A stretch of 64,000 bases of DNA, from contig NC_079880.1 in assembly GCF_029227915.1 (NCBI RefSeq), positions 11,001,501 to 11,065,500 on the forward strand. The letters run 5' to 3'. Positions within the stretch are counted from its first letter, which is position 1. Each line of letters begins with the position of its first letter. This document shows, piece after piece, positions 34,561 through 48,900 of this stretch. Under the pieces are notes generated by a model, which was not told the DNA's origin, searched no databases, and saw nothing but the letters and a program-made list of their open reading frames with translations. Source of the DNA: Hydractinia symbiolongicarpus (taxonomy: Eukaryota; Cnidaria; Hydrozoa; Anthoathecata; Hydractiniidae). The position numbers were made by a program, and so were the translations under genes.

Positions 34561-35033
34561 CCTAAATGAAAGCGCTACATGTTTTTTAAACTTTTGGAAA
34601 CGAGCAAATTGATTACACATTACTTGATCAGTTTAATTTTACATAGGAAGCCGTTATACATACTAAATTATTTTCTTCTGTGGTAAAAGCGCGCGAAATC
34701 TAGTTTGTTGATTTAGTTGGCACATCAAGGCAATAATATAATAGATGTGCTTACTCACACATTTTTTTTTGTTTTTTATTGAAATGTCAAAGTTTACGTC
34801 GAGGCTTAGATTTCATTTTTCACACTTTTTCAGCTTGAAATTTTCTGTTTGTATTTGCGGATAGAGAGGAATATTTTTAAGGAATGGAAAAATACAGATG
34901 ATGTTGAATTTCTTATTATGAAAAGATTTCAACATATGTTTAACTAGCGTAAAAACGGATAAAAAAGGTTTAAAACGAACATTTTTTTGTTCTGATAATC
35001 CGTGGAAAATTCAGACTAAGTTCGTTCTTAATA

Positions 35034-35724
35034 CAGTTGACTATTGATAACTCGAACCTTCACGGGATCTTAGAAAAGTTTGACCTATCGAGAGCTTAAG
35101 TTTGCAAAAATTTTGGTAAATCAAGAAAAAAGACAGGTGAACCTGAAGGCTTTTTACTTTTTACTTTTTTCTGCAAAATTACAAAGCTCTGTCCCGGGCT
35201 AATAAACTTTCCATTTCCAAAAGAGAATTTAAAGCCGATAGATCTGTTGCTTTAATATTGATGGGTAACATTGTATGTTTAAAACATAAGTAACAACACC
35301 AGTTCCGTTACTTTATTATTTTTTTTGACGACGATTTTGCCGTAAACGGCCATTATTAAGTCATATTTACGGAATATGCAAGACAGTACTATTTAAATAA
35401 TTAAATCGTAATAATTAGATCTTTATTATTAGATTGTAATAATTAGATCTGTTGGTTCATCTCCGCTTTGCAGGCGCCATTTCGCACCCAGAACAACAAA
35501 CGCAAGACTTGTTTGTTTGTTTAGTTTTGGTTGCTTTAACAACATTTTAAAAATTCGAACGCTTTGAAAACATTCGAATATTCATATCTAGTTAACAAAT
35601 TCGAATTCTACTGAATGAGCCTGATAAGAAGAGAAAAAAGTTGGACTTATAGAGAGAAATTCCTCCGAGACTCTGACAACTTTGTTGGACCTAACGAGAT
35701 GTTCGCGTGTTCGAGAGTCAACCG
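35034..35724. mobile_element. Tigger/pogo-type MITE with TA duplication
   Basis: The left end CAGTTGACTATTGATAACTC and the right end GTTCGAGAGTCAACCG are imperfect inverted copies, flanked by TA (35032-35033 and 35725-35726). No coding capacity. It is related to the terminal sequence at 57985 (CAGTTGACTCTCTA), so at least two subfamilies are present. Confidence 0.65.
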
Positions 35725-35726
35725 TA

Positions 35727-38452
35727 TGTTTGCAATGGTTTGCAAAATATTAGCCTTACTTTCTTATTTAACAAGTTCTTATAATTAAGCGCGTAATTGC
35801 TAACTCTCATTGATATGCTATTTATAGCGAGCTAGGAAGCCACAGATTACCGGGTGGTTCTGTAATCCTAATGCCTTTTACTCTTAAGAATGTGTCTGGG
35901 TAGACTAAGTGTATTATGAACATTGATGTCAATGCGAAAATATGGTTAAACAAATTTATTATTGTTCCCAATTATGTCCGGCTAAGTTATTCGAATATTG
36001 TTTAAAACAAACAAAACTTTTTTTAAATGTTTGATTCGCGCTTACGTAAATTGAATTCCGGCCAAGAATATCTTAACTAGGGTACCATAGTTCCGCTTTG
36101 AGATGTTAGGCTTCATGTCTCTTTAATGCGTATGTTTTATGAAGGATTAGCTTCAACCTCGTCTCTTGTATTTTAATGGCACGATCAATAGAAAAGCGAA
36201 AAGGCCTGAAATCGAGGTTGATTGACTCCTATTGCAGTTGATGCACAAGAATGTAGTTTTAACATTTTTTTAAACCGCCATTTTGGATTCGTGCAGAATT
36301 TACTGTCTTGTTTACGAGCTGAGAAAATCAAAAAGCTGTGATCAGGGTTGTATGTCTTGCTTGTTGTTGTTGTTAAATAAACAAATAAATAAATATGTAT
36401 ATAGATAGTCAACGTGTGATAAGAAAACCAAAGGTATCTCAACACAAGTTTGATAGCATTTTCTAGCGGGCACTTTTTTAGTCCTTACTTAATTAGACTT
36501 TAGCCCGAAATGTGCTTCTCATTAAAACTTTAAAAATATGTATTATGTAATTCTGTTTCACTCTTTCTAAGCTTGTCAAGGCCTGAAAAAAATAGATAGA
36601 AAAAAAAATTGAAAACACGTTTCGACGTTATATTATTTCGATTAACGTTTACGTTCGTTACGCTTTTTTGGCATATTGCGCACCATCGCTTCGGCAGCAA
36701 ATGACGAACACAGCGCGCGTTTTGTTTTTACTGTTTGAACCTTAGGCCTTTAACCCTTTTTTTGTAGAATAATATTGCTCAGAAAGAGCTGACCACGTCT
36801 AGTTGTCAAATTACTCAATAGAACTCCAAAATTAGTGAAATCACTGCTTCATTCAACAACAATTTAATGTCAACTTAATATTGTTCCTCCCATATGCAAC
36901 GTCTAATATTTACTATACGTGTTGTTTTTTTAATTGGATAAGACTCCAGTTTGTAATTATTTGAAAAATGAACAGTGGGATAGCAAAAACGACAAGAGAA
37001 ACAATAAAATACAATTTGAACAGCGATATTTGTATATACATATAAATACATACGCAAAATATAAAGTACACCTTTATATTCAGATTTGCCAACAGGAACC
37101 AATCAAAATATTTTGAGAAAAAAACAGACAGAGGAAACACGCAACACATGTTACAATATGATGTCATAAATAGAGAGACATTATTTCCTCATTTTTCTTT
37201 TTAAAACGTCGTGAGCCTGTTGAAAACCCCAGCGGAATTCACCCGTGATACTCGCAGTTCCATTTTCTTTTGCTCACAGGCAGACAGCAAGCTATATAAT
37301 ATAGTGTGGTATAAAAAGTGTCGAGCATTTTTTTGCGTTTGCTTCAAACATGTCGTCTCGTAAAAGCTTTACATATCATATATCTATATATACTTAATAT
37401 ACCATAGGGTTTAAATTATATATGCGTCACATCAGGAATTCCATAATAGAATCACCAAGTCGGAGAATAAAATACCGGTCCTTATATAGCTCTAGGTACA
37501 AAGCAAACACTTTGACAAAGATGATGCAACTTGATTGTAATCACTGAATGATTTCGTACTCAGTCAAGCATGTAAAAAGTGGATATACTTTAACAACGGA
37601 AATTTGCTGTAAACAAAAGCGTTTTAAATTCCTGTTTAGAGAAAGTGTTGTTTTTCCTATCTTAATACTTCTGCAAAAAAGGGGGCTCATAAGTAAGTTC
37701 TTTAATAAGTCCAAATATTGGTTAAAAAGATTGTAAAAAATAGCTACATAAAGCATTTGATATTCTCATTGAAATTTTATGTTTACTTAACATTAAAATT
37801 GAGGATTTCAAATCATGTAAATAAACACACGGTGACGAATTTCTTCACTAAGGTTTCTTATAAAGAAAAAAAAGATGTAAAGCCAAGCCAGACTGTTACA
37901 GAATCAAAGAAAAGAAATACCACACACACACTCTATTTTTAAATTTCTTTTGGTGCCCACTATAGAAAATTGATTGTAGTCCCCAGAATTTCTGTTTACT
38001 TCAGTCAAGCGTTTTTTCTTAATTTTAAGTAGTTAACCAATTTCCATGCCAAGGTTACTAATCCTCCCTATCATTGAGACCTTTGTTGATAACATTAGAC
38101 GCGCAATTACTTTTCGTGCCTTGCGTCAGAAGGTTAAATTAAAGTTCTATAGCTGGCAATGGCGTTAGAAATTATGGATTATCCGGATTAATCGTAAAAT
38201 AGAATTCCGTCTAAGTCTGTTCCTGTTTAAGGATTAAAATTCATACTAGTTAAAATTTTAAAATTTCTCTCATTTTTATATAAAATATGATATATAGTGA
38301 AAAAAAACACGCAACAATCGTACACGATACAGAAGATTTATCAAAACAGACATTCTCCCATATAAAAAAAATATACAAAAAGAATTAAATTACGCTGATA
38401 CGTAAAGAATATTCATCTGCAACAGCGCATCCCATGTTATTATATATATATA
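35727..38452. other. Intergenic, possible TATA promoter
   Basis: No supported gene. Near 37310, GGTATAAAAAG is followed about 40 nt later by ATGTCGTCTC and a donor-like GTAAAAG, an arrangement like a core promoter with a very short first exon, but no following exon was found. Simple (TA)n tracts lie near 37380-37390 and 38440-38452. Confidence 0.35.
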
Positions 38453-38459
38453 ATTTTTA

Positions 38460-41400
38460 TTATAAAATAAAAGAAGCTAAAACATTAAGGTTCGATTCGT
38501 TAGGATGGTCTGCCAGTACTTTTGATATCACATGCGCTCTTCCTGGAAACATTTCTGTAAGTCTACTAAACCGAACGTCTTCCTTCGAAGGGTAATGCTC
38601 AGATCTAAGCAAATACTCGCGATTGCCAACTGTTTCATGGACCAACGTGGTTTCTAGAATAAAAACGCCAACACAATCAATAGCTGCTCTTAATAACGGC
38701 TACCAAAGCATAAAAACAATTGTACAACACTGAAAACAACAACGTATCTACAACTTAAATGCTCTCAAATCTCGTCAACGCGAGAGATCGCGAGAGCAAA
38801 CATATGGAGTAGAGTAGCTCAGATGACCCGCTAATCAGTCAACCAATGTTGTGTTGTATTATATTCACTCGGCAAATTTAAACAAATGGAACAATATTTA
38901 GCAAATCAAAATTAACAACATACAAACAGCGCCTTGGGCAAAATTCTAAAAAATTCTTCACATTGCACATTGTGGAATTTTTTTCTTGAACTGCTGTCTC
39001 TCAAACTCAATACTTATCACAAGAAACTTATTGCTACTTACCAATCGGCATAACAACAGGATGCATTACAGGGATATTGGTCGGTGCCCTGTAATATTGG
39101 TTAAGCATTCTCGGATCAACATAACCGGGCATCACATTTAAATGTTGATTATAAGACCTTGGTGTTGAATACTGCTGACAATTTGATTGATTTGGTCGCA
39201 TTACAAGGTTGTTTTGCTGATGTGGTGCATAAACGTTACTTTGGTGAGAAAATGAATTTTCTGGAGTTGAATATGGATACTGGGATGGCAGGGAATAGGA
39301 AGGCTGGGAAGTTACATAATAACCTGGCATGTTCGGGTGATGCTGGGACTGGTACCCACTTGAGTTTGGTTGATAATAATGTTGGTTATAAGATGAAGTT
39401 CCTTGACTATTTCTGTCTAAAGTGTTCCAGTCCTGTCTGGCAGGGTATGCATCTGTTCCCTTTTCACCCATTTCCGACATGGATATGCCACCTCGAGCTA
39501 TCACATCCTGCTGAAAATTACTAAAAGTTCTATCGTAAGCCTTGTATTCTGCAGCACATGACATTGCACTTGGAGGAACATATTTTGTTTGACTTGGAGA
39601 TGAATGAAAGCTATTGGAAGGTGAGGGAGCAGCACGTCCATGTCTACTACTTGCTTCTTTCTCCGGATGGTAAAAGCGACACTTACTACCATAAGTACAT
39701 TTGTTTTTATAGGGACAAGGTCTACTTTTTGTGCCTTTCCGTAAAAATTCATCTAGAGTAGGCCCACACCTACCCAATGGATCATCTGGTGGCATAAATG
39801 TGTCATTCACGAAAGAGTACATCAGTAGGCGCTGCTCAATAAATGACTTCCAGTCAGATGATTCTTTGCACAAATCGCGGAAGTTATCATTTGACACAAC
39901 AACACTGTCAGTGTCAAATGCGTGTTTTACAATGTAACGGTCGTCATAACAAACAACACGACGACCATTTATACGACGTGATGGAGTAAAAACTAAGACT
40001 CTCTCCTTATCTAAACGAGTCAATATATCTTGATTTGTGATTGGACTTTCTGTTGTTGATGCTTCTTGACGCCATTGTGGTACAAACACAACAATATTTT
40101 TATGGCCACGTTGCCGGAACCATTCTACTACAATGTCGATGCCACTGCAAGAAAATGTTTCCTTATGTCCATGACTAAAAACAAAAAGTTTTGAGAAATA
40201 AATTTGGTGTCCTGAAAATGCCATTATCATTTTTACAACCTGCAGATATGTTAGGCATATATTTAAATACAATATTTATACACACACAAAAATTAAATTT
40301 TAGGACAACAATCGTCTAAAAACAACATCAGACTAAAATCATGAAAATTTGAATTTAAAAATTTTACACCCAAGATTGTACAAAATTTACACATACCACA
40401 TAGCCACATTGCTACCATCAATTACGATATCCCGCATATCATCATTGACCACAGCTGAAACACGGGTTGTTTGTGCTGATGTCACTTCACCAACAGTGCT
40501 GGTAACCACAGGAAAATATTTGTCATCTTTCTGATTTAAATTTTCCTTCAATTTTTGTGGACTATTTTTGACTAGCTCCTGTAAAAGAGTATTCTCGTTA
40601 ACATGATCACCTTTGGTACTGCACTTATTTGCTGCTAACATAATATCATTATCATCGTATCCTAGTTTCAGGGCAAATTGCTTGACACCTTCGCATACTT
40701 CTGTGATGGATGCATCTAATTCATTTTTTCGTTTAGTAATATCATTGTTTTTTGTTGACTTTTGCCCCTCTTCTAATTTTTCATCAATAAGTGATTTTGC
40801 AACTACAACTGTTAATTCATCTACACCCTGTATGTTTAACTGACCAGACTCATCCTCCACTTCAATAACTGCACCACTTTCCCTTTCCAGTTCTTTTAGT
40901 AAACTTGAATCATTGCGAATGAGTTCTGACTGTAGCCATGCAGGGATTTTAATAATCACCTTGTTACTGGGATTGGTTAAAGAAGTGATGTAGTTCTAAA
41001 CAAAGAACAGAAAAATTTTTTTTTAACTATTTCAATTACATTGGTTATATTTGGTAAATATAAACAAACATTACAACAAAACAACTGCAACTTCATGTTT
41101 GTACTAGATAATGAAGCAGTTTTATAAATTATGCTTTATAAATTATACCAAATGGTGCAAATCACAAATCACTGAATGTGTCAAATAGTTTTCAAATATA
41201 TATACATTAAAAACATATGCGATGATTATTTAACAAAAAGGCTATTTTGTTGTACACATTTTTTTCTGAACAAAAATATTCATTTTTTTATGCTTATATG
41301 TACAGAATTCCTTTTCAACTTTAGATACATGTATATACTTTCTTTTGCCTATTTAATGTATTCTGGTTTCAGCACAAGGAATTTTTTTTCCATGGCTGAA

Positions 41401-42239
41401 AAAATTACATGCGAACTTTCATGTAATCTTCAGCTGCAAAGAATTTTCAGCTTGACTTTATGCTTTGGAAAAAAAGTGTATATACATCACAAACTTGATA
41501 TTTCACAAATTAGATATTTTACAAATTAGATATTCTATATATAATGACTACTTATTTGAGAGAGCAAATAGAAATTAAATGGCACATCATATCATATAAT
41601 CATATAATGTTCATATCATATAATCATCATATAATGTTCACATCATATAATGTTCAAACACAGGCAGGCAATGAATGAGAAAATGGATCAATTTCCCTAG
41701 GCCTCATGCTTGTGTTTTTAGTGAGTAAAACACAGGCCATTGCATAATATATAGTTGGATGCTTGGTTCTAAGTGTTATTAACATCATAATGCAACACTT
41801 GCTGTTTTTGTTTCTTCGCTATGATATGCCTCGATTAAAGTAACTCTGAGCTGAACGCAACCATTTTTCAATTACTAAGACAATATGGTCATATAAGTAA
41901 GGAAATTTCGCGACACGTTATCAAATATGTGTAGCTAGGCTAGCTAGGTATAGCTGGGAGAAGAAACTGTATTTTAATTTTCCTCTTTCTAGCTAACATA
42001 AATTAAACAGAAAATTAGGTATTCTAAACATGAAATAACATACTAGTACATACCTTAACTTTATTGCAAGCTTCTCCAGTTGGGCCAGTTAAACAAACCC
42101 ACTCAATTTTCGTTCGGGAACTCGTATCTGTTCCCTCAAAATTTATATGCACATCCCCAAACAAAGACTTAAGATGGGGAAGATATAGGCGAATAATCCC
42201 TGCATTCTCCACTGATAAGGTAAAATCTTTAGTAACCAT
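38460..42239 (-). CDS. KH-NYN-CCCH ribonuclease, Regnase/KHNYN-like
   Basis: Four exons on the minus strand (42239-42054, 40995-40397, 40174-39042, 38653-38460) join in phase to 703 residues. The N-terminal 150 residues look KH-like ([14 protein letters not shown] ... [10 protein letters not shown]). The NYN nuclease domain starts at about 250 with VIDGSNVAM, continues [18 protein letters not shown], and keeps the acidic residues of the family in CYDDRYIV and [15 protein letters not shown] finger follows (C414, C420, C426, H430; CPYKNKC). Next is a long Gln/Ser/Tyr-rich disordered stretch, and the last exon encodes a Regnase-type C-terminal domain (RLTEMFP ... LADHP). Splicing rebuilds the conserved NVAM-HG junction. 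The family degrades mRNA or foreign RNA in the cytoplasm. Combining KH (as in KHNYN/N4BP1) with CCCH (as in ZC3H12) is notable. An acceptor lies 21 nt before the ATG; AATAAA overlaps the region just after the stop. Confidence 0.9.
41586..41657. repeat. CATATAAT-rich short tandem repeat
   Basis: Irregular repeats of ATCATATAATGTTCA within intron 1 of the KH-NYN-CCCH gene. This is a simple sequence with no other feature. Confidence 0.6.
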
Positions 42240-42261
42240 TGTGGTTCTTGAAAACTCCTCC

Positions 42262-45200
42262 TAAAGTTAGCTAAATGTGAAAAAAAATTAAAACACATTA
42301 AGCAAACAGCATTTTCAACGATTCCAATGAGGAACTACGGGACACAAGGTGAGATTAATTCTGACGAGGAGTAGGCCTCGATTATTCGTGTAACATAATA
42401 GTAATTAAGTAAAATGTCATGCAATTTAATCGAGTCAAGAAAAAGACTAGAAACCGCAACTACTTTCTCTGATCTCTTTCAATACTTGGCAACCCAAGGT
42501 CATGCGCTTGAATATTTTAACTCCTTTAATTTTTTTTAAATTTCACCCCATTTTCCAGTAGAATACATACATGGCAGGGCAAAGAGCGAATTCTGATCTG
42601 AAGGTGTTAGTAAGAACATGGGAGGATATAAAGTACGCTACAAGTCTGTTACATATATACAGGAGGAAGAAACCAGGTCTCTTTGTACGAAAAGTTTAGC
42701 CTCAATGTTTCGAGAGCCGAAGTTACCACGGAAACTTTTACGCCACTGACAGTGTGTATGTTCCTAGGCAGTACACGAATAATAATGAGCGTTATCGGGG
42801 CTCATTTTACAAAAAAAGGCGTGTTTTGGAAAGCTAAACAAATTTTTCCTGGCAATGTTTGACGAAACAACCAAGATGGCCCATGCAGCTACTTTGGAAT
42901 GGATTCAAATTTACCGAGATATGCAAAAGTTAATTTCCTAGTAGAAACCAGGTGTTTTAATCACATTCCACCGAGCTTTCGTACGCCATTATTTTTTTAA
43001 TTGAATTACAAATTTGTTAAGAAGGCTGTTTTCTAAATCAACACAGAGATATTTTTTCGCAATGAAGTTAAATGGTCACTCAGGCTTTAACTTTTATAAA
43101 ACCCATCGGAATGATAAAATTGTGATATAACGCACGGCTTAGTAATAACTACGCTTGTCGGCCTCCTTATGCACAACTTTTTTCCCAACACTTATCACTA
43201 CAATATGAAAGAGCAATAAAATGAGCCCTGGTGATGATATCGAAAAATGCCATGTGGCGTAACTTAGATAAGAAAAAGACCAACTTCGTTTGCAGGATCT
43301 TTAGAGTGTTTTTATTAATACCTACTAACAATCTGTCAGACATTGGGACAAAACTTTCAGAGCAATCGAAACCAATTCTTTATATTGTGATTTACCATTA
43401 AGCCCCGCAGCAATTCACGTCGTGAACAAAACTGAAGAAGAGTTCGGTAAAGTCAAACTGCTATGCCAGGTAGGAAAAGTATATGCCATGTAGGCCTAAT
43501 AACAATTCCAAGATACAATAACAATTACATTCACGCAATAAAATCCATAGTGCTTTGAAGCTTTTAGAGATAATAAATATGCATTATCCCAGGTGTGAAT
43601 AAATACGCATATCATAATCTACACGCTACACGGTCGGGAAAGAAAATTTCGCTGCAGTCCACGACGAAGTTTTTTGTACTCGCTATTTCAATAAGAAACC
43701 GTGATTTAGAAAGAAATTTTGAATCCAACTTCGTTTCTTAGGGCTTGGTTGATCCTTTTTTTAAAGCAAAGGGTCCTGGAAACAGATTGTGTTAAAGCCT
43801 AAAATAACTTCTTTCATCATTTAATTACAAGATCAAGTATTTTTTCAGTAAGCGTTACTTAAAAATGCTCTTGAATGTCTTTTTAAACTTGTAGATTATG
43901 AATTGAGATAATGTATATTGCACATTTGATGCAATTCTTATCCAGGACATATTCACTTTTATTAAGTTAATTTAGTTAGGAAACGCTCATTCACCCTTGT
44001 TCTCAGGGGTTCGTGTATTTTTTAATTAAAGAGAAGACCCCGCAAAATTTCTCATAGCAAAGAGGTAAAAATCCCTGGGAACGAAAATGACGCCTATTAG
44101 CTAAAAAAGTTTTGTGTATTGTGCAAGAAACTAAACCAGAACTCTTATCAAGGGAAGAAAAAATATTATCAGCAACAATATGTTTCTTGTGCCTAAACCA
44201 ATATGGGTCGATGTCACAATCTCGTTCCCAGCGCCTTTCTACATGTTAAAGATAAAGTCCTAGGGGCGAGGTAGTAGGCATTGCGTTTTACGAATCATTA
44301 TGCAAATATTCGAGTCGTAAATCTAATTTAGGTAAGATTAGCAATTTCCTGAAAAACGTCTTTGTAAAATTCCCCCAAAATTAATAGAAAAAGAACATGT
44401 GCTTTCATGCATACAGTCAGGTCTCGTTATTTTAAATTGACAGGGACAACATCGCTCGAGATAATTAGATCAGTATTTGAGGTAATGAAGCGAGTTTTTG
44501 AGATAACGCAGCGAGTATTTAAGAAAATGAAGCGAATATTTTGGATAACGGTTGGTAACTGTATGCACTTGCACAGACATATTTTTTCTCGATATGAACT
44601 CAGAACGATAAAGGGCCAACACATGGTTATGATAACAGTTTGCTGTGAATAAGGGAGTTCGTAACTTGATGTAAATCTCGCGCGTTATTATTTCGTGCAA
44701 CCCTGACACCGAGTAGTGCATAAAAAGCCATTTAAAAGAAAACAACATTATCTTTTGATACAAGTGCGTTTTAATCATGTCAACCGTAGCTGCAAAAAAA
44801 AACGTTGCTAAGAAATAGATAAACAGGAAAAACTTGTGTTTAAATTAAGCAAGCATTGACATAAAATATTCAGGGATGTTTTGTCGACATTAATGATGAG
44901 GATTGTCTTCTAATTGCATGTCTAGACTTTGCACGGGCTGAATAATTGTTTCAAAATTGTTATGATGGTGTAGTCATGGCGTATTTTATTTACCGCAAAC
45001 AAACAAAGAATCTTATCTAAGTTCGTTTTTAGCTCTTCTTTATTGCAGACTGATATTGGAGTTTGGGGGTAAAAGTAGGAGTCCTGGGAACTAGGCTTTT
45101 GGATATAAATCCACGTTGAAAAGGACTTGATTTGTGAGCTTTTAATTTTGTATTTATAACCGGTTGCCAGCTGCAGATTGTAGTATTAATACGGAACATG

Positions 45201-45737
45201 CAGTTTCGAGAATAAAAATTTCTATACTCTTTTAATGAATTCTGTTTTTCTGTAGCAGGTTTATTAAAAATTTTTCCCTTTTTGAGTTAAATAATCAAAA
45301 GGGAAGTATAATCTCGGCTATTGAAGAAGGCTTGTTTACAAAAGTTTACAAAACTTTGCGGAATACGAAAGTGGTGATTGTCGAAACTTATACAAATCCA
45401 AAAGGCGCGAAAATTAATTTTATAACCAATATATTCTCCTTTTTAAAAAAAATAAAGCTTAAGCGATATTTTTGTTATTTAAATGGATTCATTTATCATC
45501 TGTTGTTTGTTTATATTTCTTACGTATCGAGATAAGTGCGCAAATCTATTGTTTTCAACGCAAAAACAAAACAACACGTCGCACGAAAATTTGTCTATTT
45601 CGTGACGGTTTAGGATTTCTTTATAAAACGCATCGACTCTGCCAATTTTACAGGAAAAACGTCAAACAGTGCAAGAAATAAGAAGAAGAGTAAGTTACTT
45701 AAAATGTGCAGTGGCCAGCAAAATAAACAAATCGTAA
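42262..45737. other. Intergenic, no gene seen
   Basis: Upstream of the KH-NYN-CCCH gene. Near 44415, CAGTCAGGTCTCGTTATTTTAA begins a region of GAGATAA/GAGTATTT repeats that may be a decayed MITE, but no matching right end was found. Confidence 0.4.
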
Positions 45738-45767
45738 TGACGTCATCGGGTCTATTGAGTCACGTGA
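45738..45767. promoter_or_regulatory. CRE and CACGTG motifs close together
   Basis: TGACGTCA (45738-45745) is a perfect CREB/ATF site, and GTCACGTGA (45759-45767) is an E-box of the MiT/TFE or USF type, 13 bp apart. No gene start is recognised nearby, so a regulatory role is speculative. Confidence 0.25.
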
Positions 45768-45847
45768 TGTCATTACAATGCTGAAACAAATGAATTTTAA
45801 GAATTAACTGTAACGTTCGCAATCGAACAATATCGTTTAATAGAGAA

Positions 45848-45972
45848 TCCCTTTATTGATACCCGTATACGTCTGTCTGTCACGCAGAATGGTACCAAAA
45901 GTAGAGAGACGCACGCAATGCATTATAAAAAGAACGAACGAACCCGTGGATTGTCCACGTGACATCGACTAG
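45848..45972 (+). mobile_element. Short non-autonomous Helitron
   Basis: Shares CCCGTATACGTCTGTC, the GCAATGC-TATAAAAAG segment and the 3' hairpin CGTGGATTGTCCACG (45944-45958) with the copy at 9186, and ends in CTAG followed by T. The proposed 5' TC at 45848 follows an A. The body is 125 bp against 152 bp in the other copy, mainly through a shorter GTCC tract. Confidence 0.75.
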
Positions 45973-48900
45973 TCAAATGAAAAACACGCGACTTGTAAGG
46001 AAGAAGTAAGTCCTGAGCTAAAGTAACACGTTTGTTTTTTGCATCATTTTATCTGGATGGAGGGGGGGAAGCAGGGTAAGGGAATCCCTACATGGTCGAT
46101 TAATAATTATTCACAAAAACAAGAAAAAAAACGTTAGCTTGTTCATTCGTAAAAGAAATCCGCTTAAACATCGTGTTTAACGCACTCCGAACTGCGCCTA
46201 GACTGTAGATAGACTTCGAAAAAACACGATATAGAACATCCAATAACTGTGACCGCAAAATACCTAGAACACTCGGTAAAGATGGTGTTGCTAGGAGATG
46301 GTGCAGTGGTGGCGTAATCAAATTGTAATCATAAGGTTTCCACTCCCGCGAACTTTAAATGCAGTGTTTAAATGCAGTGTTTCTTTAAATGCAGTCAAAA
46401 TCTTCCCAGAGGTCTTCGGATAAATAGATTTTTTACATTAGCGAAAAGGTAGGGCAGATTTGCTTCCCCTCTCCCATACTCTATCGAGAATCTCTTTACG
46501 TTATAAATAGAACAGTTTGACAATATACAGTGACTTTTAAAAAAAGAAAAAACCAGGCAGGTTTTTATTAACCCAACAGGAAATCTGCCGACCTTCATTA
46601 ACTTGTTTTTCTTGAAATTTTTTGTTTATCATTTTTTAACACAATTTGCCTCCAGTTAAGAAAGTGCCGTGTACGTTAAAGCTTATATTTTTTAACTTCC
46701 CTAAACAAAATATCTTTTAGGTAAATATTCTAAAATTGCACATTTAGCTGAAAGGAAAAAACTCGCATTATTACTTCCGCGTCCTTGATTTTTTTCACTG
46801 TTTTGAGAAGAGGAAAAAATGTCAAAGGATTTTCAATCCATATTTTATTGTGTTGTAATTAAGACGCACAAGGAATTTCAATCCATACTTTTTTGTTCCG
46901 TAATTAAAGTCGCGAAAAACTTTTTTTACGGGAAAAATTTAGACTTAATCACGAGTATCAGTCAGAGTGACTGTCGCTTGTTCCTGGTTCATGTTGTTTT
47001 CTTAAAATCACAACAACATCAGAAAGTATAAAAATATTGTAGAACGTTTTTATTGCCACATTCCCCTTATCGTATATAGTGTAGATTTCTGTTTGTTCAC
47101 ATGGTTTCCTTACCTTTGTAGCTGAGACAAAAAAAAATATTGTTGCAATGTTTAAAAATCAACAAAAGAAACCTCGTAGCTAAACAGTATACATACCAGT
47201 TACGCTGTGGTATTGAATTAAAATAACAGCACAATAAGGGGTTAACTTGGGTAAAAAAATACTCTTCCTGGCACAAAATTTAAGAAGCAAAAAGTGACTG
47301 ACAAACTTAAACTTACTGAGCTAAGATTTAAACTGTTGTGAGAGAGTGCTCTCACTTCCTTTCATGTTCATAAAATATGTGGACAAATCTTAAAATTACT
47401 GTTGTCAGTTAGAGTGTGTACTTTCACACTGTGTGACAAGTTACACGGTTAACCAGGCTGTATATGCAAATTAAGCCACACTCTGTCCTATTTTTTCTGA
47501 CATATTCATATGACTGTGTTGCTGCATTAAAACATATTTCCCGTTTGTTTACATAAAGTAGCGAAAATTTCTTAAACGGGGGTTATCACTATAATTATAA
47601 GTGCGATTGTAATGAAGTTTTTGATTACAACAACCCCTGGTTTTTAAATTGACCTACAGTGTGTATATGAGTCACTTAAAATTTTTCGCGCTGATAAACA
47701 TTTGTTTAGTTGAGAATACAAACAAAATGACATTTTTTTGACGTTCAGAACTTTCAAAAGCTGTTTGTTGCACACTTCTTCTGTTATAAGAATGTGTCTC
47801 ATAAGAATATCAAGCTGAGATGTCAGATCATAAACAATAGGTTTATTAAATAAACAAATAAAAAAAAATGACGAGCTTGGTAAGAATTTCAGTACATTTG
47901 TGAAAAAACAACAGTGAAGCCCATCAGTTTTGAGTTCGAATGAAAACTATAACGTGAAATCCCAATATTGAATTGGCAAAAACAATTATACAACTTTCTC
48001 AATAACAGTAAATACCTGTAAAGAAAATTGTAGCTAAAATATCTTGTACAGGTAAAAAGGAAAAACTTTTTGTTGACACAAACATGTTGGCGTGTTGGCA
48101 TTTAGTGTGGCTACACTTTAAATTCTTAGCGTTGTACAATTGGGCGATAACAGGGACGTCCCGTCAAAATCCCCTTCAGGCAGTACCCTCCCGAACCCCT
48201 CTTCCCTCGGTTAAATTTTGATTAACAGCGGATGGCCATGAGGGTTGATCAAAAGCATTGAAAGATGAGGAAGGACAACCCAATAAACTTGTGAAATTAT
48301 ACTATCACCTCACTATTTTTACTCTTTTAAGGGCATTTTGTGAATAACCTTTCCGTGATGGTATAAAACCCTGGGAACAGGTATGGACCATTCTCCACAA
48401 AAAAAAACTGGCGTCATCCGCGCAAAGTGAAAAATAACGCGAATAAGAACCGACTAAATACGAACAAAAAAACAACCCATTATTCAACATTAAATATGTG
48501 TAAATCTTTGACAAATCTCAAAATCCTAAATGTAGGAAAAGAAAAACATATCGCGTCGATGAATGTCAGATGTTTCCAATCAAAAATAAGCGAATAGGAA
48601 ATAGCGGTTTCGTACCTTCCAATAGATTTAATTTGCCGTATTAGTTAAATTATCTTGTTTCGCAATTTTAAACAACGGGAAATTAAACGGGATGCGTTGC
48701 TAGACTATGTATGGCAATTCCTCTATTAACTTCAAGATAACAAGCGCCCTAACTGACCTCCGTTTTTCATTAGAAACCTTTTCGGATACCCTTCGATATT
48801 TAGAGGTGAAAATTTATTATATAGCTAAATCCTATTTTAAAATTATTTCTTCATGATTTCACGATGTTTTCATGCAAAAATGTCAGCTATTTAGAAAGCA

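Noticed and set aside
37311-37390. TATA-box promoter with ATG start near 37351
   Set aside because: The open frame ends after about 15 codons and no further exon could be found, so no gene entry was made.
44407-44652. 81-codon frame with repeated RVFEITQRVFKKMKR-like words
   Set aside because: Lies in short GAGATAA/GAGTATTT repeats of a probable decayed MITE.
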